Under the pieces are notes generated by a model. The model was not told the origin of the DNA. It saw only the letters and a program-made list of their open reading frames with translations, and ran no database searches. Shown in pieces: positions 8,439 to 17,531 of a stretch of DNA of 38,467 nucleotides. Source of the DNA: an uncultured Helicobacter sp. (GTDB taxonomy: Bacteria > Campylobacterota > Campylobacteria > Campylobacterales > Helicobacteraceae); the NCBI GenBank assembly GCA_949298825.1, contig CASFYB010000015.1:1-38467 (forward strand). Reading direction: 5' to 3'. Positions within the stretch are counted from its first letter, which is position 1. The number at the start of each line of letters is the position of its first letter. The position numbers and the translations under genes were made by a program.

Positions 8439-9157
8439 TCATCATCCCCGCTCGTCTACAATCTAGTCGCTATCCACAAAAAATGCTAGCAGATATTGCT
8501 GGTCTGCCCCTAGTAGTCCGCACAGCCAAAAATGCTACAAAGGTTGATGAAGTAGTAATAGCCTGTGATGATGAAAAGATCTTAGATGTATGCAAAGCCC
8601 ATAAAATCCGCGCTATCCTCACAGACAAAAGCCATAGCAGCGGCACAGATAGATGCGCACAAGCCTGCAGGATCTTGGGGCTAAAAAATGATGAAATCAT
8701 CCTTAATATACAAGGCGATGAGCCATTTTTAGAATCTTCTGTCATACAAACCCTAGCTGATATTACTCGCCAAAGTCCATTTATGGCAAGCCTAGCTAAA
8801 AAAATCACCCCTAATGACAGTCTAGATCCCAATCTGGTTAAAGTTATTTTAGATTCCAAAAACTTTGCTATTTATTTTTCACGAGCACCCATCCCATATT
8901 TACGAGATAAACATGAAGAAAATCTACCAGATTATCTTGGGCATCTAGGGCTATATGGCTTTAGCAATGAAAGTTTACAAGAATTCTGCAGACTGGAAAA
9001 AAGCAAGATTGAAGAAATAGAAAAACTAGAGCAACTCCGTGCTATCTACCATCAAAAGCCTATAAAAATGGCCATAGTACAGACAGAAAGTATTGGCGTG
9101 GATACAGAGGATGATCTCCAACACGCAAGATTGCTAGCACAGAAAATAGAATGCTAA
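8435..9157 (+). CDS. kdsB: 3-deoxy-manno-octulosonate cytidylyltransferase (CMP-KDO synthetase)
   Basis: Activates KDO with CTP to CMP-KDO for the inner core of lipopolysaccharide; cytoplasmic. 240 residues, within the family range. The N terminus IIIPARLQSSRYPQKMLADIAGLPLV is the KdsB signature (PARxxSxRxPxK). HSSGTDRCAQA, ILNIQGDEPFL and YFSRAPIPYLRD are conserved substrate and metal sites, and the C-terminal SIGVDTEDDLQHARLL is typical. It starts within the stop of the msrQ-like gene and its last seven bases overlap the ynfA-like start, so three genes are translationally linked. Confidence 0.96.
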   Translation: MIIIPARLQSSRYPQKMLADIAGLPLVVRTAKNATKVDEVVIACDDEKILDVCKAHKIRAILTDKSHSSGTDRCAQACRILGLKNDEIILNIQGDEPFLESSVIQTLADITRQSPFMASLAKKITPNDSLDPNLVKVILDSKNFAIYFSRAPIPYLRDKHEENLPDYLGHLGLYGFSNESLQEFCRLEKSKIEEIEKLEQLRAIYHQKPIKMAIVQTESIGVDTEDDLQHARLLAQKIEC

Positions 9158-9474
9158 AATCACTTGGCCTTTTTATACTGGCTGCTTTTTTTGAAGTAGG
9201 TGGTGGATTTTTAATCTGGTTATGGCTAAAAGAGCAAAAACCTTTATACTTTGGCATTATTGGCATTATTGCCTTGGGTCTATATGGCATACTAGCGACA
9301 TTTCAAAATAATGATTTTGGGAGAATCTATGCAGCCTATGGGGGCATCTTTATTATTTTCTCGATATTTTGGGCAATGAGCTTTGATGGCTTTAAACCCG
9401 ATAAATGGGACATTATAGGCAGCATATTCATCCTACTTGGCATTTTTATCCTGATGTATATACCACGAAAATAA
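9151..9474 (+). CDS. YnfA-family (UPF0060) small membrane protein
   Basis: 107 residues with four predicted transmembrane helices. The N terminus FILAAFFEVGGGFLIWLWLKE matches the YnfA family (AAxxEIxGCYLPWLWLR-type), and the third and fourth helices AAYGGIFIIFSIFWAMSFDG and DIIGSIFILLGIFILM also match. YnfA proteins belong to the small multidrug resistance superfamily and may export toxic compounds; the substrate here is unknown. It begins inside the last codons of kdsB and the MFS gene starts 9 bases after it. Confidence 0.88.
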   Translation: MLKSLGLFILAAFFEVGGGFLIWLWLKEQKPLYFGIIGIIALGLYGILATFQNNDFGRIYAAYGGIFIIFSIFWAMSFDGFKPDKWDIIGSIFILLGIFILMYIPRK

Positions 9475-9483
9475 AGGACTTTT

Positions 9484-10647
9484 ATGAGCTCATCTAAACC
9501 ATCTCGTATTATTATGCTTCTAGCACTTAGCTCATTTTGTATGGGGGTTACAGAGTTTATTGTCGCTGGTATTTTGCCAGATATTGCTAATTTTTTTAAC
9601 CTCTCTCAACCTACTACCGGTTGGCTTGTCACAATTTATGCAATTGGCGTGGTATTAGGTGCACCTCTACTATCCATCCCTCTATCTCACACCAACCGTC
9701 GCACACAGCTTCTAATCAATCTGGCTATTTTTATTTTTGCTCATCTTATCTTGGTATTAAGCAATAATTTTACTCTAAGTCTTATAGCTCGTTTTGTAGC
9801 AGGCTGCATGCATGGAGTATTTTTTGTCAATGCCACTCTAACTACACTTATCATCGCACCTAAAGGTAAAGAAAACCGCTCCCTAGCCCTTATGGCATCA
9901 GGGCTAACAGTAGCGCTTGTTAGCGGCGTGCCACTAGGGACTTTTATTGGCCACATCTTTGGTTTTAAAAGTGTATTTTTGCTTATTTGCATCTTAGCTC
10001 TTATTGTATTTATTGGGGTATGGATCTTGATGCCAAAAGATATACCAAGCACCCCAGCACGATTTACTTTCCTTATTAAATCCATCCAGATACCACAAAT
10101 GCTAAAAGTCTATGCTATTACTGCTGGTACTTGTGGTGCTGCTTTTGTACTTTATACTTATATGGCTAAGTTCTTACTAGAAATAGCAAACTTCTCTCAA
10201 GAAAGCATAGGATTTTTATTTTTACTCTATGGCTTTAGTGCAATTTTGGGGAATCTTTTTGGCGGGAAGCTTACAGATTCTAAGGGATGTGTTATGGCCC
10301 TTCGTATCATCCTTTCAGCACAAGTTATCTTTTTTACTCTCATGGCCTTTAGCGTGCATAATAAGATTCTCCTATGTATCAATCTCTTTTTGATGGGATT
10401 TTGGGCATTTGGCGGTATCGCTCCGCTAAAAACACTAGCCATGCTAAGTGCACAAAAATATGCCAAAGACTTTAGCGAATCTGCAGTGAGCATCAATGAA
10501 GCATCATTTAATGTAGGAATTGCTCTTGCTAGCTTTCTTGGAGGGCTTGTAGTAAGCCTGATTGGGGTTGGGGCTAATCCTTTTTTTGCATCACTCTTTG
10601 CCCTACCAGTACTCATCCTAGCCCTTCGTACTAACCGTAAAATCTAA
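9484..10647 (+). CDS. MFS transporter, DHA1-type (AraJ/PbuE-like) exporter
   Basis: 387 residues with twelve hydrophobic segments, the usual size for the drug:H+ antiporter-1 group. The first helix has FCMGVTEFIVAGILPDIA, characteristic of the AraJ/SotB/PbuE branch, followed by GWLVTIYAIGVVLGAPLLSIPLSHTNRR with the loop 2-3 region. ARFVAGCMHGVFFVNATL lies in helix 4. This branch exports sugars, purines or drugs; the substrate cannot be read from sequence. AAAGGA precedes the ATG. The gene ends in a perfect 13-bp hairpin that includes its stop codon, so it closes the kdsB transcription unit. Confidence 0.88.
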   Translation: MSSSKPSRIIMLLALSSFCMGVTEFIVAGILPDIANFFNLSQPTTGWLVTIYAIGVVLGAPLLSIPLSHTNRRTQLLINLAIFIFAHLILVLSNNFTLSLIARFVAGCMHGVFFVNATLTTLIIAPKGKENRSLALMASGLTVALVSGVPLGTFIGHIFGFKSVFLLICILALIVFIGVWILMPKDIPSTPARFTFLIKSIQIPQMLKVYAITAGTCGAAFVLYTYMAKFLLEIANFSQESIGFLFLLYGFSAILGNLFGGKLTDSKGCVMALRIILSAQVIFFTLMAFSVHNKILLCINLFLMGFWAFGGIAPLKTLAMLSAQKYAKDFSESAVSINEASFNVGIALASFLGGLVVSLIGVGANPFFASLFALPVLILALRTNRKI

Positions 10648-10672
10648 TTAAAAGAGTTTCTCTTTTAATTAG
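10644..10672. terminator. Perfect 13-bp hairpin after the MFS gene
   Basis: CTAATTAAAAGAG and its exact complement CTCTTTTAATTAG flank a TTT loop; the first arm contains the MFS stop codon. There is no strong T run afterwards, but the arms are AT-rich and symmetric, suiting a terminator that also stabilises the 3' end. Confidence 0.65.
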
Positions 10673-10765
10673 CATGCACTTTTATCAATATTTATTTATA
10701 CAAAGTTACAAAATGTAGTATTTTTGCCATATTTTTAAATCACAATTTTGATTTTCTGCAAGAAA

Positions 10766-10774
10766 TGCTATAGC
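10766..10774 (+). promoter_or_regulatory. Possible extended -10 for ggt
   Basis: TGCTATAGC (extended -10 TGn followed by TATAGC) lies 28 bases before the ggt ATG. The leader is short but holds an AAGGAG site 5 bases before the start. A weak match; nothing else clear was seen between 10673 and 10801. Confidence 0.3.
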
Positions 10775-10801
10775 ATAGGAATAAAAGCGAAAGGAGTAAA
10801 T

Positions 10802-12511
10802 ATGGTTTTAAAAAAAATCACACTTTTTTTGGGTATCAGTTTTAGTCTTTTAGAGCTGCAAGCAGCTAGCTATCCACCTATAAAAGATCCCAATGGATCA
10901 GGCCTAGCTATGAGTTCAAGTACTTATTGTACAAAGATAGGCAAAGATGTCTTAGATTCTGATGGGAATGCTATTGATTCTGCAGTAGCGATAGGGTATT
11001 GCCTAGCTGTCGTACACCCTGCTGCTGGTAATATTGGCGGAGGAGGATTTGCTCTTATTCATCTAGCAAATGGAGAAAATGTCGCACTTGACTTTAGAGA
11101 AAGAGCACCCCTCAAGGCTACAAAAAATATGTATCTAGATAAAAATGGTAATCCCATCCCAAATGCCTCTACCATAGGATATCTATCTGCTGGTGTACCA
11201 GGCACTGTCAAAGGCATGAGTGCCATGCTTGATAAATATGGGACCAAAAAGCTAGCCACCCTAATAGCTCCAGCCATCAATCTGGCAGAAAATGGCTTTG
11301 TCCTAACTGATAGATAAGCTCAAACCATGCTAGAGGCAAAAGATGATTTTGCCAAGTTCAAATCCTCAAGAAAGTATTTTCTCAAAAATGATGGAAGCAC
11401 ATATAAAGGTGGTGAGCTTTTAGTACAAAAAGATCTAGCAAATACCCTAAAGCTCATACAATAAGAAGGTGAAAGCGCATTTTATAAAGGTAAAATTGCT
11501 GATTTGATCGTCAAAGATATGGAGAGAAACAATGGAATCATCACAAAACAAGATTTAGAAAACTACAAGGTTGTATGGCGCAAACCTCTAATTGGTGCTT
11601 ATAGGGGTCATACCATTATTTCTATGCCACCGCCAAGTAGTGGTGGGGTACATATCCTTGAGATTTTAAATACACTAGAAAATACTGATCTAGGTAAACT
11701 AGGCTTTGGGTCTTCACAAAGCATCCACCTTATCGCAGAAGCAATGAGACAAGCCTATGCTGATAGATCTGTGTTTTTGGGAGATCCAGACTTTGTAGAT
11801 GTACCTGTAAAAGAGCTCACTAGCAAAGCATATGCTAAAAAAATCTTCTCATCAATAGACAAAAATAAAGCCACTCCAAGCAAACTCATCACCCCTGGTA
11901 TGGGAGTGATTAAACAAAAAAATATGCCTAATCTCAAAGAAGGCAACCATACCACACACTATTCAGTTACAGATAAATGGGGCAATGCAGTGGCAGTAAC
12001 CTATACAATTAATGCCAGCTATGGTTCTGCAGCTGCAATTGATGGAGCTGGATTTTTACTAAATGATGAAATGGATGACTTTTCTATCAAACCTGGTGTC
12101 GCCAACCTCTATGGACTAGTGGGCGGGGATGCTAATGCAATAGCACCCAACAAAACACCGCTAAGCTCAATGTCTCCTACAATCATCCTCAAAGACAATA
12201 AGCTATACATGGTAGTAGGTAGCCCTGGTGGAGCTAGAATCATCACCACAGTATTGCAAGTAATCCTCAATGTTATTGACTATAAGATGGATCTTGGAAG
12301 GGCTGTGGAATCTCCAAGATTTCACATGCAATGGCTGCCTGATGAAATCCGCATAGAGCCCTATGGCATGACTAAAGATGTCCAAAATAATCTAGAAAAA
12401 ATGGGATATAAAATCACAGAACTTCCAGATATGGGGGATGTTAATGCGATCATCAAGGATCCAAAAAATGGGATATATTATGGGGTAGGCGATCCAAGAA
12501 AAGAGTTTTAA
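10802..12511 (+). pseudogene. ggt: Gamma-glutamyltransferase, interrupted by two in-frame TAA codons
   Basis: Periplasmic or secreted enzyme that hydrolyses glutathione and glutamine; a host-interaction factor in gastric helicobacters. One frame from the ATG at 10802 (AAGGAG at 5 bases) to TAA at 12509 aligns throughout with H. pylori Ggt: a signal peptide (MVLKKITLFLGISFSLLELQA), VHPAAGNIGGGGFALIHL, the autoprocessing and nucleophile Thr in HTTHYSVTDKWGNAV, GAGFLLNDEMDDFS, and the C-terminal PLSSMSP...VVGSPGGARIITT and VYYG-type end. Two codons are TAA in this frame: 11315-11317 (between LTDR and AQTML, where H. pylori has Gln) and 11462-11464 (between LIQ and EGESAFYKG). There are no frameshifts or deletions, so the damage appears recent. 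The uninterrupted pieces are 10802-11317, 11318-11464 and 11465-12511. None would give an active enzyme without readthrough or suppression. Confidence 0.9.
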
Positions 12512-12537
12512 ATAAGTGGGGTTAGCCCCCCACTTAT
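12512..12537. terminator. Bidirectional terminator between ggt and the Mla operon
   Basis: ATAAGTGGGG and CCCCACTTAT form a perfect 10-bp stem with a TTAGCC loop. It lies exactly between the convergent stop codons of ggt (12511) and the lipoprotein gene (12538), so it probably serves both strands. Confidence 0.8.
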
Positions 12538-13086
12538 CTATTTAAGATTAGCAATAATATCTAATACTGCCTGCTTACTAAGCTCTTGAAGTGCAGAGAT
12601 ATTTTGTGCAACCTCATCCTTTTTGATAATACCCATCTTAAGTGTATTTAACTTAGAATCGCTCACTCTATAAGAGAGCTCCACTACTGCTCGATCATCC
12701 AAAAATCCTAAAAATAAGATCTTAACAAAAACAATTTTATCCATATGCTGCATACTATTAGCATCTAGGTTAATGCACTCATTAAGTGCATTTTTAATGA
12801 GAATATTTTTTAGCATCTCTTTAGGATTATCCACCCAAAGGGTATTTTCAACAACAGAGGTTTGTCCATTGCTTTGCTTTCTTATTACATTAGGTGTTTC
12901 AAAAGATGAGACACTAGAAATCCCACCTAAACCAATATTCCCAAAATGATGACAAACTTTAGAGCTAAGCTCACTGGTATCCAGGTCATAATAAGTCTTT
13001 TTGGGGATTTCTGATTTGATTTTTACATCCACACATCCACTGATAAATACAGCCAATATAAGCAGGTTAAAATAGATATTTTTCAT
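12538..13086 (-). CDS. Mla-associated lipoprotein (ABC transport auxiliary component)
   Basis: 182 residues. The N terminus is a lipoprotein signal ending in the lipobox FISGC, with Cys18 as the acylated residue. The remainder, beginning EIPKKTYYDLD, fits the ABC_trans_aux/LBP family found with MCE transport operons (also PqiC-like): an opening strand with YYxLD, and a later segment on subunit sorting, WVDNPKEMLKNILIKNAL. It probably sits in the outer membrane facing the periplasm and works with MlaD, in place of the soluble MlaC shuttle that is not encoded here. It overlaps mlaD by four bases (ATGA). Family assignment is moderate because this lipoprotein family is divergent. Confidence 0.75.
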   Translation of the reverse strand: MKNIYFNLLILAVFISGCVDVKIKSEIPKKTYYDLDTSELSSKVCHHFGNIGLGGISSVSSFETPNVIRKQSNGQTSVVENTLWVDNPKEMLKNILIKNALNECINLDANSMQHMDKIVFVKILFLGFLDDRAVVELSYRVSDSKLNTLKMGIIKKDEVAQNISALQELSKQAVLDIIANLK

Positions 13087-13832
13087 TTTTTCTGCTCTCC
13101 AAAAAGGGTATTGTAAGGATCTTTTTCAAACTTCTCTAACACATTGCTGCCGCGCTTAAAAAACTGATCCATATAGTTTAAACTTGTATTTAGGCGAAGC
13201 ATCAAAGGATTGAGCACTTCCCTGATATTATAATCCCCATTACTCACTTGAGTATTAAGATTCTTAATCAACTCATCCAAATCTAAACTAAGCCTATCAA
13301 TAGTACCTATAATTTTACCCGTACTATTAAGGTTATTTTCATTTAATAAAACCTTCATGCTCTTTAACAGCTCTAAAATCTCTGCACTTGCCTGATCTGC
13401 TTTATTACCCAATCTACCAAATAAACTTGGCTCAAACTTTAATACCGCTTTATCTTCATCCTTGATGAAAGGAGCACCTTCATTTTGCCTTAATGATAAA
13501 AAGCTCATTCCAGCCAACCCTTGAGAATCTACTACCAAACTAGATCCTTCTCGTACTGGGATTACATCTTTGATCCTGACATCTATCCTCACAACACCTA
13601 ATTGTTTAGTATCAAAGCTAATATTAGTCACCCCACCAATACCAATCCCCTTGTAACGTACTGGCGTATTGATCCCAAGTCCACTAATATCATGAGTTGT
13701 ATAAACAACATAATGCTTATAATGCTTATCATCAAAATTAAATCGCCCCATAATAATGATAAAAACTACCAATGCTGCAAAAATAGCGAAAAAGATGATT
13801 CCGATAAATAAAAAATTTACACGTCTTTCCAA
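13083..13832 (-). CDS. mlaD: MCE-domain lipid transport protein MlaD
   Basis: 249 residues. One N-terminal transmembrane helix (residues about 7-28) is followed by the MCE domain: HYVVYTTHDISGLGINTPVRYKGIGIGGVTNI...VRIDVRIKDVIPVREGSSLVVDSQGLAGMSFLSL, matching family signatures (VxYxGIxVGxV, GLxGxxxLxL). The C-terminal part is helical and should form the hexamer channel. It binds phospholipid in the periplasm and couples to the MlaEF transporter. The start is a TTG at 13832 with GAGGAG about 7 bases upstream, lying inside the last codons of mlaF (16-base overlap); no better ATG exists before the membrane helix. Confidence 0.92.
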   Translation of the reverse strand: MERRVNFLFIGIIFFAIFAALVVFIIIMGRFNFDDKHYKHYVVYTTHDISGLGINTPVRYKGIGIGGVTNISFDTKQLGVVRIDVRIKDVIPVREGSSLVVDSQGLAGMSFLSLRQNEGAPFIKDEDKAVLKFEPSLFGRLGNKADQASAEILELLKSMKVLLNENNLNSTGKIIGTIDRLSLDLDELIKNLNTQVSNGDYNIREVLNPLMLRLNTSLNYMDQFFKRGSNVLEKFEKDPYNTLFGEQKK

Positions 13833-14587
13833 AATCTCTCTCCTCGAGTGCAGTTAAAAAGATTGTCCTTATCAATACCTTTTTCATTAGAATATGTAGA
13901 AAACTCCTGTAAGCTTCCCTGAAATTCAATCTTTGCACCCTTCAGTAAAATAAAGCGATCAACAATATCATGAATTGTATCTAAATCATGAGTAATAAGT
14001 ACGACACTAAAACCATTGCTCTCCTTAATCTCTAGAATCAAATCATCAAACTTTCCAGCGCTCAAAGGATCTAAGCCACTTGTAGGCTCATCTAAAAATA
14101 AAATCTCTGGATCTAGCACCATCGCCCTAGCTAGTCCCACTCTTTTTTTCATACCTCCACTAAGCTCATAGGGGTGCAAATTATATGCTTTTTTAGAAAG
14201 CCCTACACGCTCAAGCCACATTTTTGAGATCTCTACAATTACAGATTTTGGATAGGAAGAATACTCCTCTAGCATCAGCCCCACATTTTCTAAAACCGTA
14301 AGATTAGAAAACAAAGCACCAAATTGAAATAAAACTCCACAACGCTTGGCAATAGCATTTCGCTCCAAAAGACTTAAATGCCCCACATCAGACCCAAATA
14401 TTTTAATACTACCAGACTTTGGGGTTTGCAGCATAATAAGATTATTTAAAAGCGTAGACTTACCGCTACCAGATCCACCCAAAATCCCAAAAACCTCATT
14501 TTTTTTCACATCAAAACTAATATCATTATGAATGATATTATCCCCGTAGGCAGTAGTAAGATGGCGCACTTCAATGAGATTTCTCAT
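13817..14587 (-). CDS. mlaF: ABC transporter ATPase MlaF
   Basis: 256 residues, the ATPase that powers phospholipid movement by MlaE. Walker A is GGSGSGKST; the signature LSGGMKKRVGLARAM and Walker B EILFLDEPTSGLDPLSAGKFDDLI follow, then the H-loop LITHDLDT. The MKKR after LSGG is typical of the Mla/Ttg2 subgroup. Its ATG overlaps the mlaE stop by four bases, and its 3' end overlaps mlaD by sixteen, so all four genes are tightly coupled. Confidence 0.94.
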   Translation of the reverse strand: MRNLIEVRHLTTAYGDNIIHNDISFDVKKNEVFGILGGSGSGKSTLLNNLIMLQTPKSGSIKIFGSDVGHLSLLERNAIAKRCGVLFQFGALFSNLTVLENVGLMLEEYSSYPKSVIVEISKMWLERVGLSKKAYNLHPYELSGGMKKRVGLARAMVLDPEILFLDEPTSGLDPLSAGKFDDLILEIKESNGFSVVLITHDLDTIHDIVDRFILLKGAKIEFQGSLQEFSTYSNEKGIDKDNLFNCTRGERFWKDV

Positions 14588-15690
14588 AGATCTAACCTTG
14601 TAAAAATGATAGAAAACACAGCATTAATAAAAATACACCAAAAAAGTGTATTGACCACCGAAGTAGTGGTAGCCTTACCAATCTGCTCTGTATCTCCATA
14701 AACTTGCAAACCACGAAAACAACCAACCATCGCTATGGCTGCGCCAAAAAATGGAGCCTTTATGATCCCTAAAATAAAATGAGACCACCCCACACTCTCA
14801 TAGAAACGTTCAGCATACTGTAAAAAGCTAATACCCAACTGGGCCTTAATAGCCAACATACCAGCAAAAATACTAGCCGCATCTGCTAAAAATACCATCA
14901 AAGGCATAACAACAACAAGTGCTAAAAATCTAGGCAAAACCAGAAACTCCATTAAACTGAAGTTCATCACCCTCATGGCATTGATCTCATCAGTAATATT
15001 CATAACACCAATCTGGGCTGTATAGCTAGAGCTAGAACGACCTGCTATCACAAGCGCTAAGATAAAAGGTCCCATCTCTCGCAAAGATAATTTAGCCGTC
15101 GTATCAATACTTAAAAGAGGCGCACCCATGCTTTGAAGCTGTATTGCCCCTTGCAAACTGATCGCCCCTCCGACAATAAAGGCTGTCAAAAGAGCCACGG
15201 GCAGGGCGCGAAAACCAGATTCATTAATATGATAGATAAAAGATCGCCAACGGAATCTAGAAGGATTAAGACAGGTTAAATATAAGTAATATAACAAAAG
15301 ACCTGAAAAATTAAAAAAATCTATCACATCATTACAAAAACCCTTAAGATACTTACTAAAAACATCTACAGGCTTGATAATAGATGCAGAATCTGGTGTA
15401 TTAAGAGGGCTATGAAGGGTCTCAAAGTTTAGAATATAGACCAAAATCCCAGGGGCTGCATGTCCTATCTCATAGCTAATATTGGCTTTTTGCAAAGTAA
15501 GCAGGATAAAAGAAATAGCATTAAAATCTACTCTAGAGGCTTCAGCAAAATCTAAAAAAACATGCCTATAGGGTAGAATATTTTTTTCAAAACTCTCCAA
15601 AATATTTTTTGGAACTTTGAAATCCCATATTCCTTTGATTTTGACAATACAGCCTTCTTTTTGTGGCACAAACTCAAAAAAATCTTGCAA
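14584..15690 (-). CDS. mlaE: MlaE permease with N-terminal STAS-like domain
   Basis: 368 residues, about 100 more than E. coli MlaE. Residues 1-100 (FEFVPQKEGCIVKIKGIWDF...YRHVFLDFAEASRVDFNAISFILLTLQ) look like a STAS domain, the fold of the separate MlaB protein. The rest is the permease: GFRALPVALLTAFIVGGAISLQGAIQL, then LREMGPFILALVIAGRSSSSYTAQIGVMNITDEINAMRVM, which is the MlaE signature, and further helices up to INAVFSIIF. A fused MlaB-MlaE is inferred. The start is TTG at 15690 with only a weak SD-like GGGG; a TATAAT lies 26 bases upstream. It is the first gene of the operon. Confidence 0.92.
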   Translation of the reverse strand: MQDFFEFVPQKEGCIVKIKGIWDFKVPKNILESFEKNILPYRHVFLDFAEASRVDFNAISFILLTLQKANISYEIGHAAPGILVYILNFETLHSPLNTPDSASIIKPVDVFSKYLKGFCNDVIDFFNFSGLLLYYLYLTCLNPSRFRWRSFIYHINESGFRALPVALLTAFIVGGAISLQGAIQLQSMGAPLLSIDTTAKLSLREMGPFILALVIAGRSSSSYTAQIGVMNITDEINAMRVMNFSLMEFLVLPRFLALVVVMPLMVFLADAASIFAGMLAIKAQLGISFLQYAERFYESVGWSHFILGIIKAPFFGAAIAMVGCFRGLQVYGDTEQIGKATTTSVVNTLFWCIFINAVFSIIFTRLDL

Positions 15691-15715
15691 AATAGCCCCA
15701 ATTAATTTTGCTAAA

Positions 15716-15721
15716 ATTATA
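15716..15721 (-). promoter_or_regulatory. -10 element of the Mla operon (TATAAT)
   Basis: TATAAT on the minus strand, preceded by TTTTGC (so a TGC extended element), lies 25 bases before the mlaE TTG. It is the only good -10 in the gap between mlaE and the divergent outer membrane protein gene. Confidence 0.6.
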
Positions 15722-15801
15722 GCAAAATTCTTAATTACAAGGCCTTTATAAAGGGTATTTTAGGATTTGATTCTCTAGATCTAAAGGATAAAAAAGTAAT
15801 A

Positions 15802-16476
15802 ATGAAAAACATTATACTTCTAGGCTTTTTTATACTAAGCAATCTTATGCTCGCTCAAGATGAAACAGAGTTTCTCAACTCTGATGATATCAAGCAAATT
15901 TATCAAGAGCAAGAGCTGATTAAAAAAAAGAGTGGGACTTATTTTGGACTTGGTACAGGGATGTCTATCATGCGGCTTATCCAAGCACAAGAACCAGAGC
16001 CCTTTGCCCCACCTACTCCCTATGATCCAATTGTTTTTACACTACAAACAGGGGTACAAAGCTTTTTTACAAAAAATGTCGGGGTCCGGGGATTTTTGGC
16101 TCTAGATATGTTTGGCGATGAGGCAAATTATGAGCTAAAAAAAATACCCTATAAATCATTTTTTATGATGCTATCTTTAGGGCTAGATGCAATTATTGAG
16201 TTTGCATTGACACAGAAAAACCGACACTTTTTGGGATTTTATGCGGGTGCTGGTGTGGGTGGTGTGATCTATGGAGATAATCGATCTTACTCTGGGTTAA
16301 AAAATCTCTATATCTCTGGAGGATTTATCGTCCAAGGGGGTATAGAGCTAACTCTTGCCATCCGTCATCGCATTAGCCTTGGGATAAAAATCACCCCCAT
16401 CCAAAAAGATATCCTTGCCCCATTTATCGAGCAAACAGACTTTTTGGGCTCATTAATGTATTCTTATCTTTTTTAG
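15802..16476 (+). CDS. Beta-barrel outer membrane protein of unknown role
   Basis: 224 residues. The N terminus [19 protein letters not shown] is a signal peptide. The mature part starts with an acidic, helical stretch ([26 protein letters not shown]) and then alternates amphipathic strands: [92 protein letters not shown], ending LMYSYLF with the terminal Phe expected for BAM-dependent assembly. This is the layout of small Helicobacter outer membrane proteins, and an eight-stranded barrel is plausible. A proline-rich insert ([13 protein letters not shown]) sits in the first long loop. I do not recognise a specific family name. Its stop overlaps the stop of convergent mnmA (TTAG). Confidence 0.7.
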   Translation: MKNIILLGFFILSNLMLAQDETEFLNSDDIKQIYQEQELIKKKSGTYFGLGTGMSIMRLIQAQEPEPFAPPTPYDPIVFTLQTGVQSFFTKNVGVRGFLALDMFGDEANYELKKIPYKSFFMMLSLGLDAIIEFALTQKNRHFLGFYAGAGVGGVIYGDNRSYSGLKNLYISGGFIVQGGIELTLAIRHRISLGIKITPIQKDILAPFIEQTDFLGSLMYSYLF

Positions 16477-17501
16477 ATAATCACACCACCACCAAGCACC
16501 ATATCATCTACATAAACCACCAGTGCCTGACCCTTAGCTACGCCATAAACAGGCTCTTTAAAACGAGCAATGATCTTACCCTCATCTATCTGTAAAAAAG
16601 CCTTAGATGGCACAGAGCGATAACGTATCTTTACCCAATACTCTCCACTCTTAAAATCACTAGGTAATGATTTATTAAGCGCCTTGACTTCATGGATTGC
16701 TAACTCTTCTTTAGTACCTACGACAATCTCATTTTTATCCGCATTTATATCCAATACAAAATGAGGCTGGTGTGCTCCTTTGATGCTAAAGCCCTTACGC
16801 TTGCCAATTGTATATTGCATATAGCCTTTATGCGTACCAATAGCCTCTCCCTTAAGATTACGCACAATCCCCTCTTGTTCAACATTTACATGTTTTTTAA
16901 GCACATCTATATAATCAGTCTCTACAAAACATATCTCTTGAGAATCTTTATAGGTCTCTAATGTCCCAAGCCATGGCATCGCAGGTAAGGCTTTTGGCTT
17001 TACCTCTTCTTTGAGCATATCTCCTAACGGAAAGATCAACCTATCAATAGCTTCTTGAGATATTGCATAAAGAAAATAGCTTTGATCTTTACTCTTATCA
17101 CGAGCCTCTCTAATGCGCTTCCTGCCATCAACTTCACCAATACGCGCATAATGCCCTGTAGCAATCCTCTCACACCCCTGTCTTAGGGCAATATCTAATG
17201 CTAAGCCAAACTTCATTAATGGATTACACAAGGCACAAGGATTTGGAGTTTCACCACGCTGATAGCTTTTTACAAACTCATCATATACACGTGTTTTAAA
17301 CTCTTCTTTTGCCTCTATAACTTCAAATTCAATACCAAGATTCTCTGCTGCTTTGTGGCAATTACGCAAAAAGATAGCATGCTTATCTTCCCTATCATGA
17401 AGCTTAAGATAAAAACCCTTAACCTCATAGCCTTGGCTTTTTAGCAAATAGGCAGAATATGAGCTATCTACCCCACCACTCATCAGTAGTGCGACTTTCA
17501 T
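16473..17501 (-). CDS. mnmA: tRNA-specific 2-thiouridylase MnmA
   Basis: Adds sulfur to U34 of Lys, Glu and Gln tRNAs in the cytoplasm. 342 residues. The PP-loop ATP site [15 protein letters not shown] opens the protein. The catalytic cysteines lie in [15 protein letters not shown] and [24 protein letters not shown] and [10 protein letters not shown] are conserved tRNA and substrate-handling segments, and the C-terminal beta-barrel has YTIGKRKGF and [10 protein letters not shown]. All active-site residues I can check are present. Its ATG is at 17501, 30 bases after accA, so it is probably cotranscribed with the acpP-fabF-accA genes. It converges with the outer membrane protein gene with overlapping stops and no room for a terminator. 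Confidence 0.96.
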   Translation of the reverse strand: MKVALLMSGGVDSSYSAYLLKSQGYEVKGFYLKLHDREDKHAIFLRNCHKAAENLGIEFEVIEAKEEFKTRVYDEFVKSYQRGETPNPCALCNPLMKFGLALDIALRQGCERIATGHYARIGEVDGRKRIREARDKSKDQSYFLYAISQEAIDRLIFPLGDMLKEEVKPKALPAMPWLGTLETYKDSQEICFVETDYIDVLKKHVNVEQEGIVRNLKGEAIGTHKGYMQYTIGKRKGFSIKGAHQPHFVLDINADKNEIVVGTKEELAIHEVKALNKSLPSDFKSGEYWVKIRYRSVPSKAFLQIDEGKIIARFKEPVYGVAKGQALVVYVDDMVLGGGVII

Positions 17502-17531
17502 CTTATATCCTTATTCTGATTACTTAAATAA

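Noticed and set aside
10748-10801. Upstream extension of ggt
   Set aside because: It would put residues before the clear signal peptide and bypass the AAGGAG site at 10791-10796.
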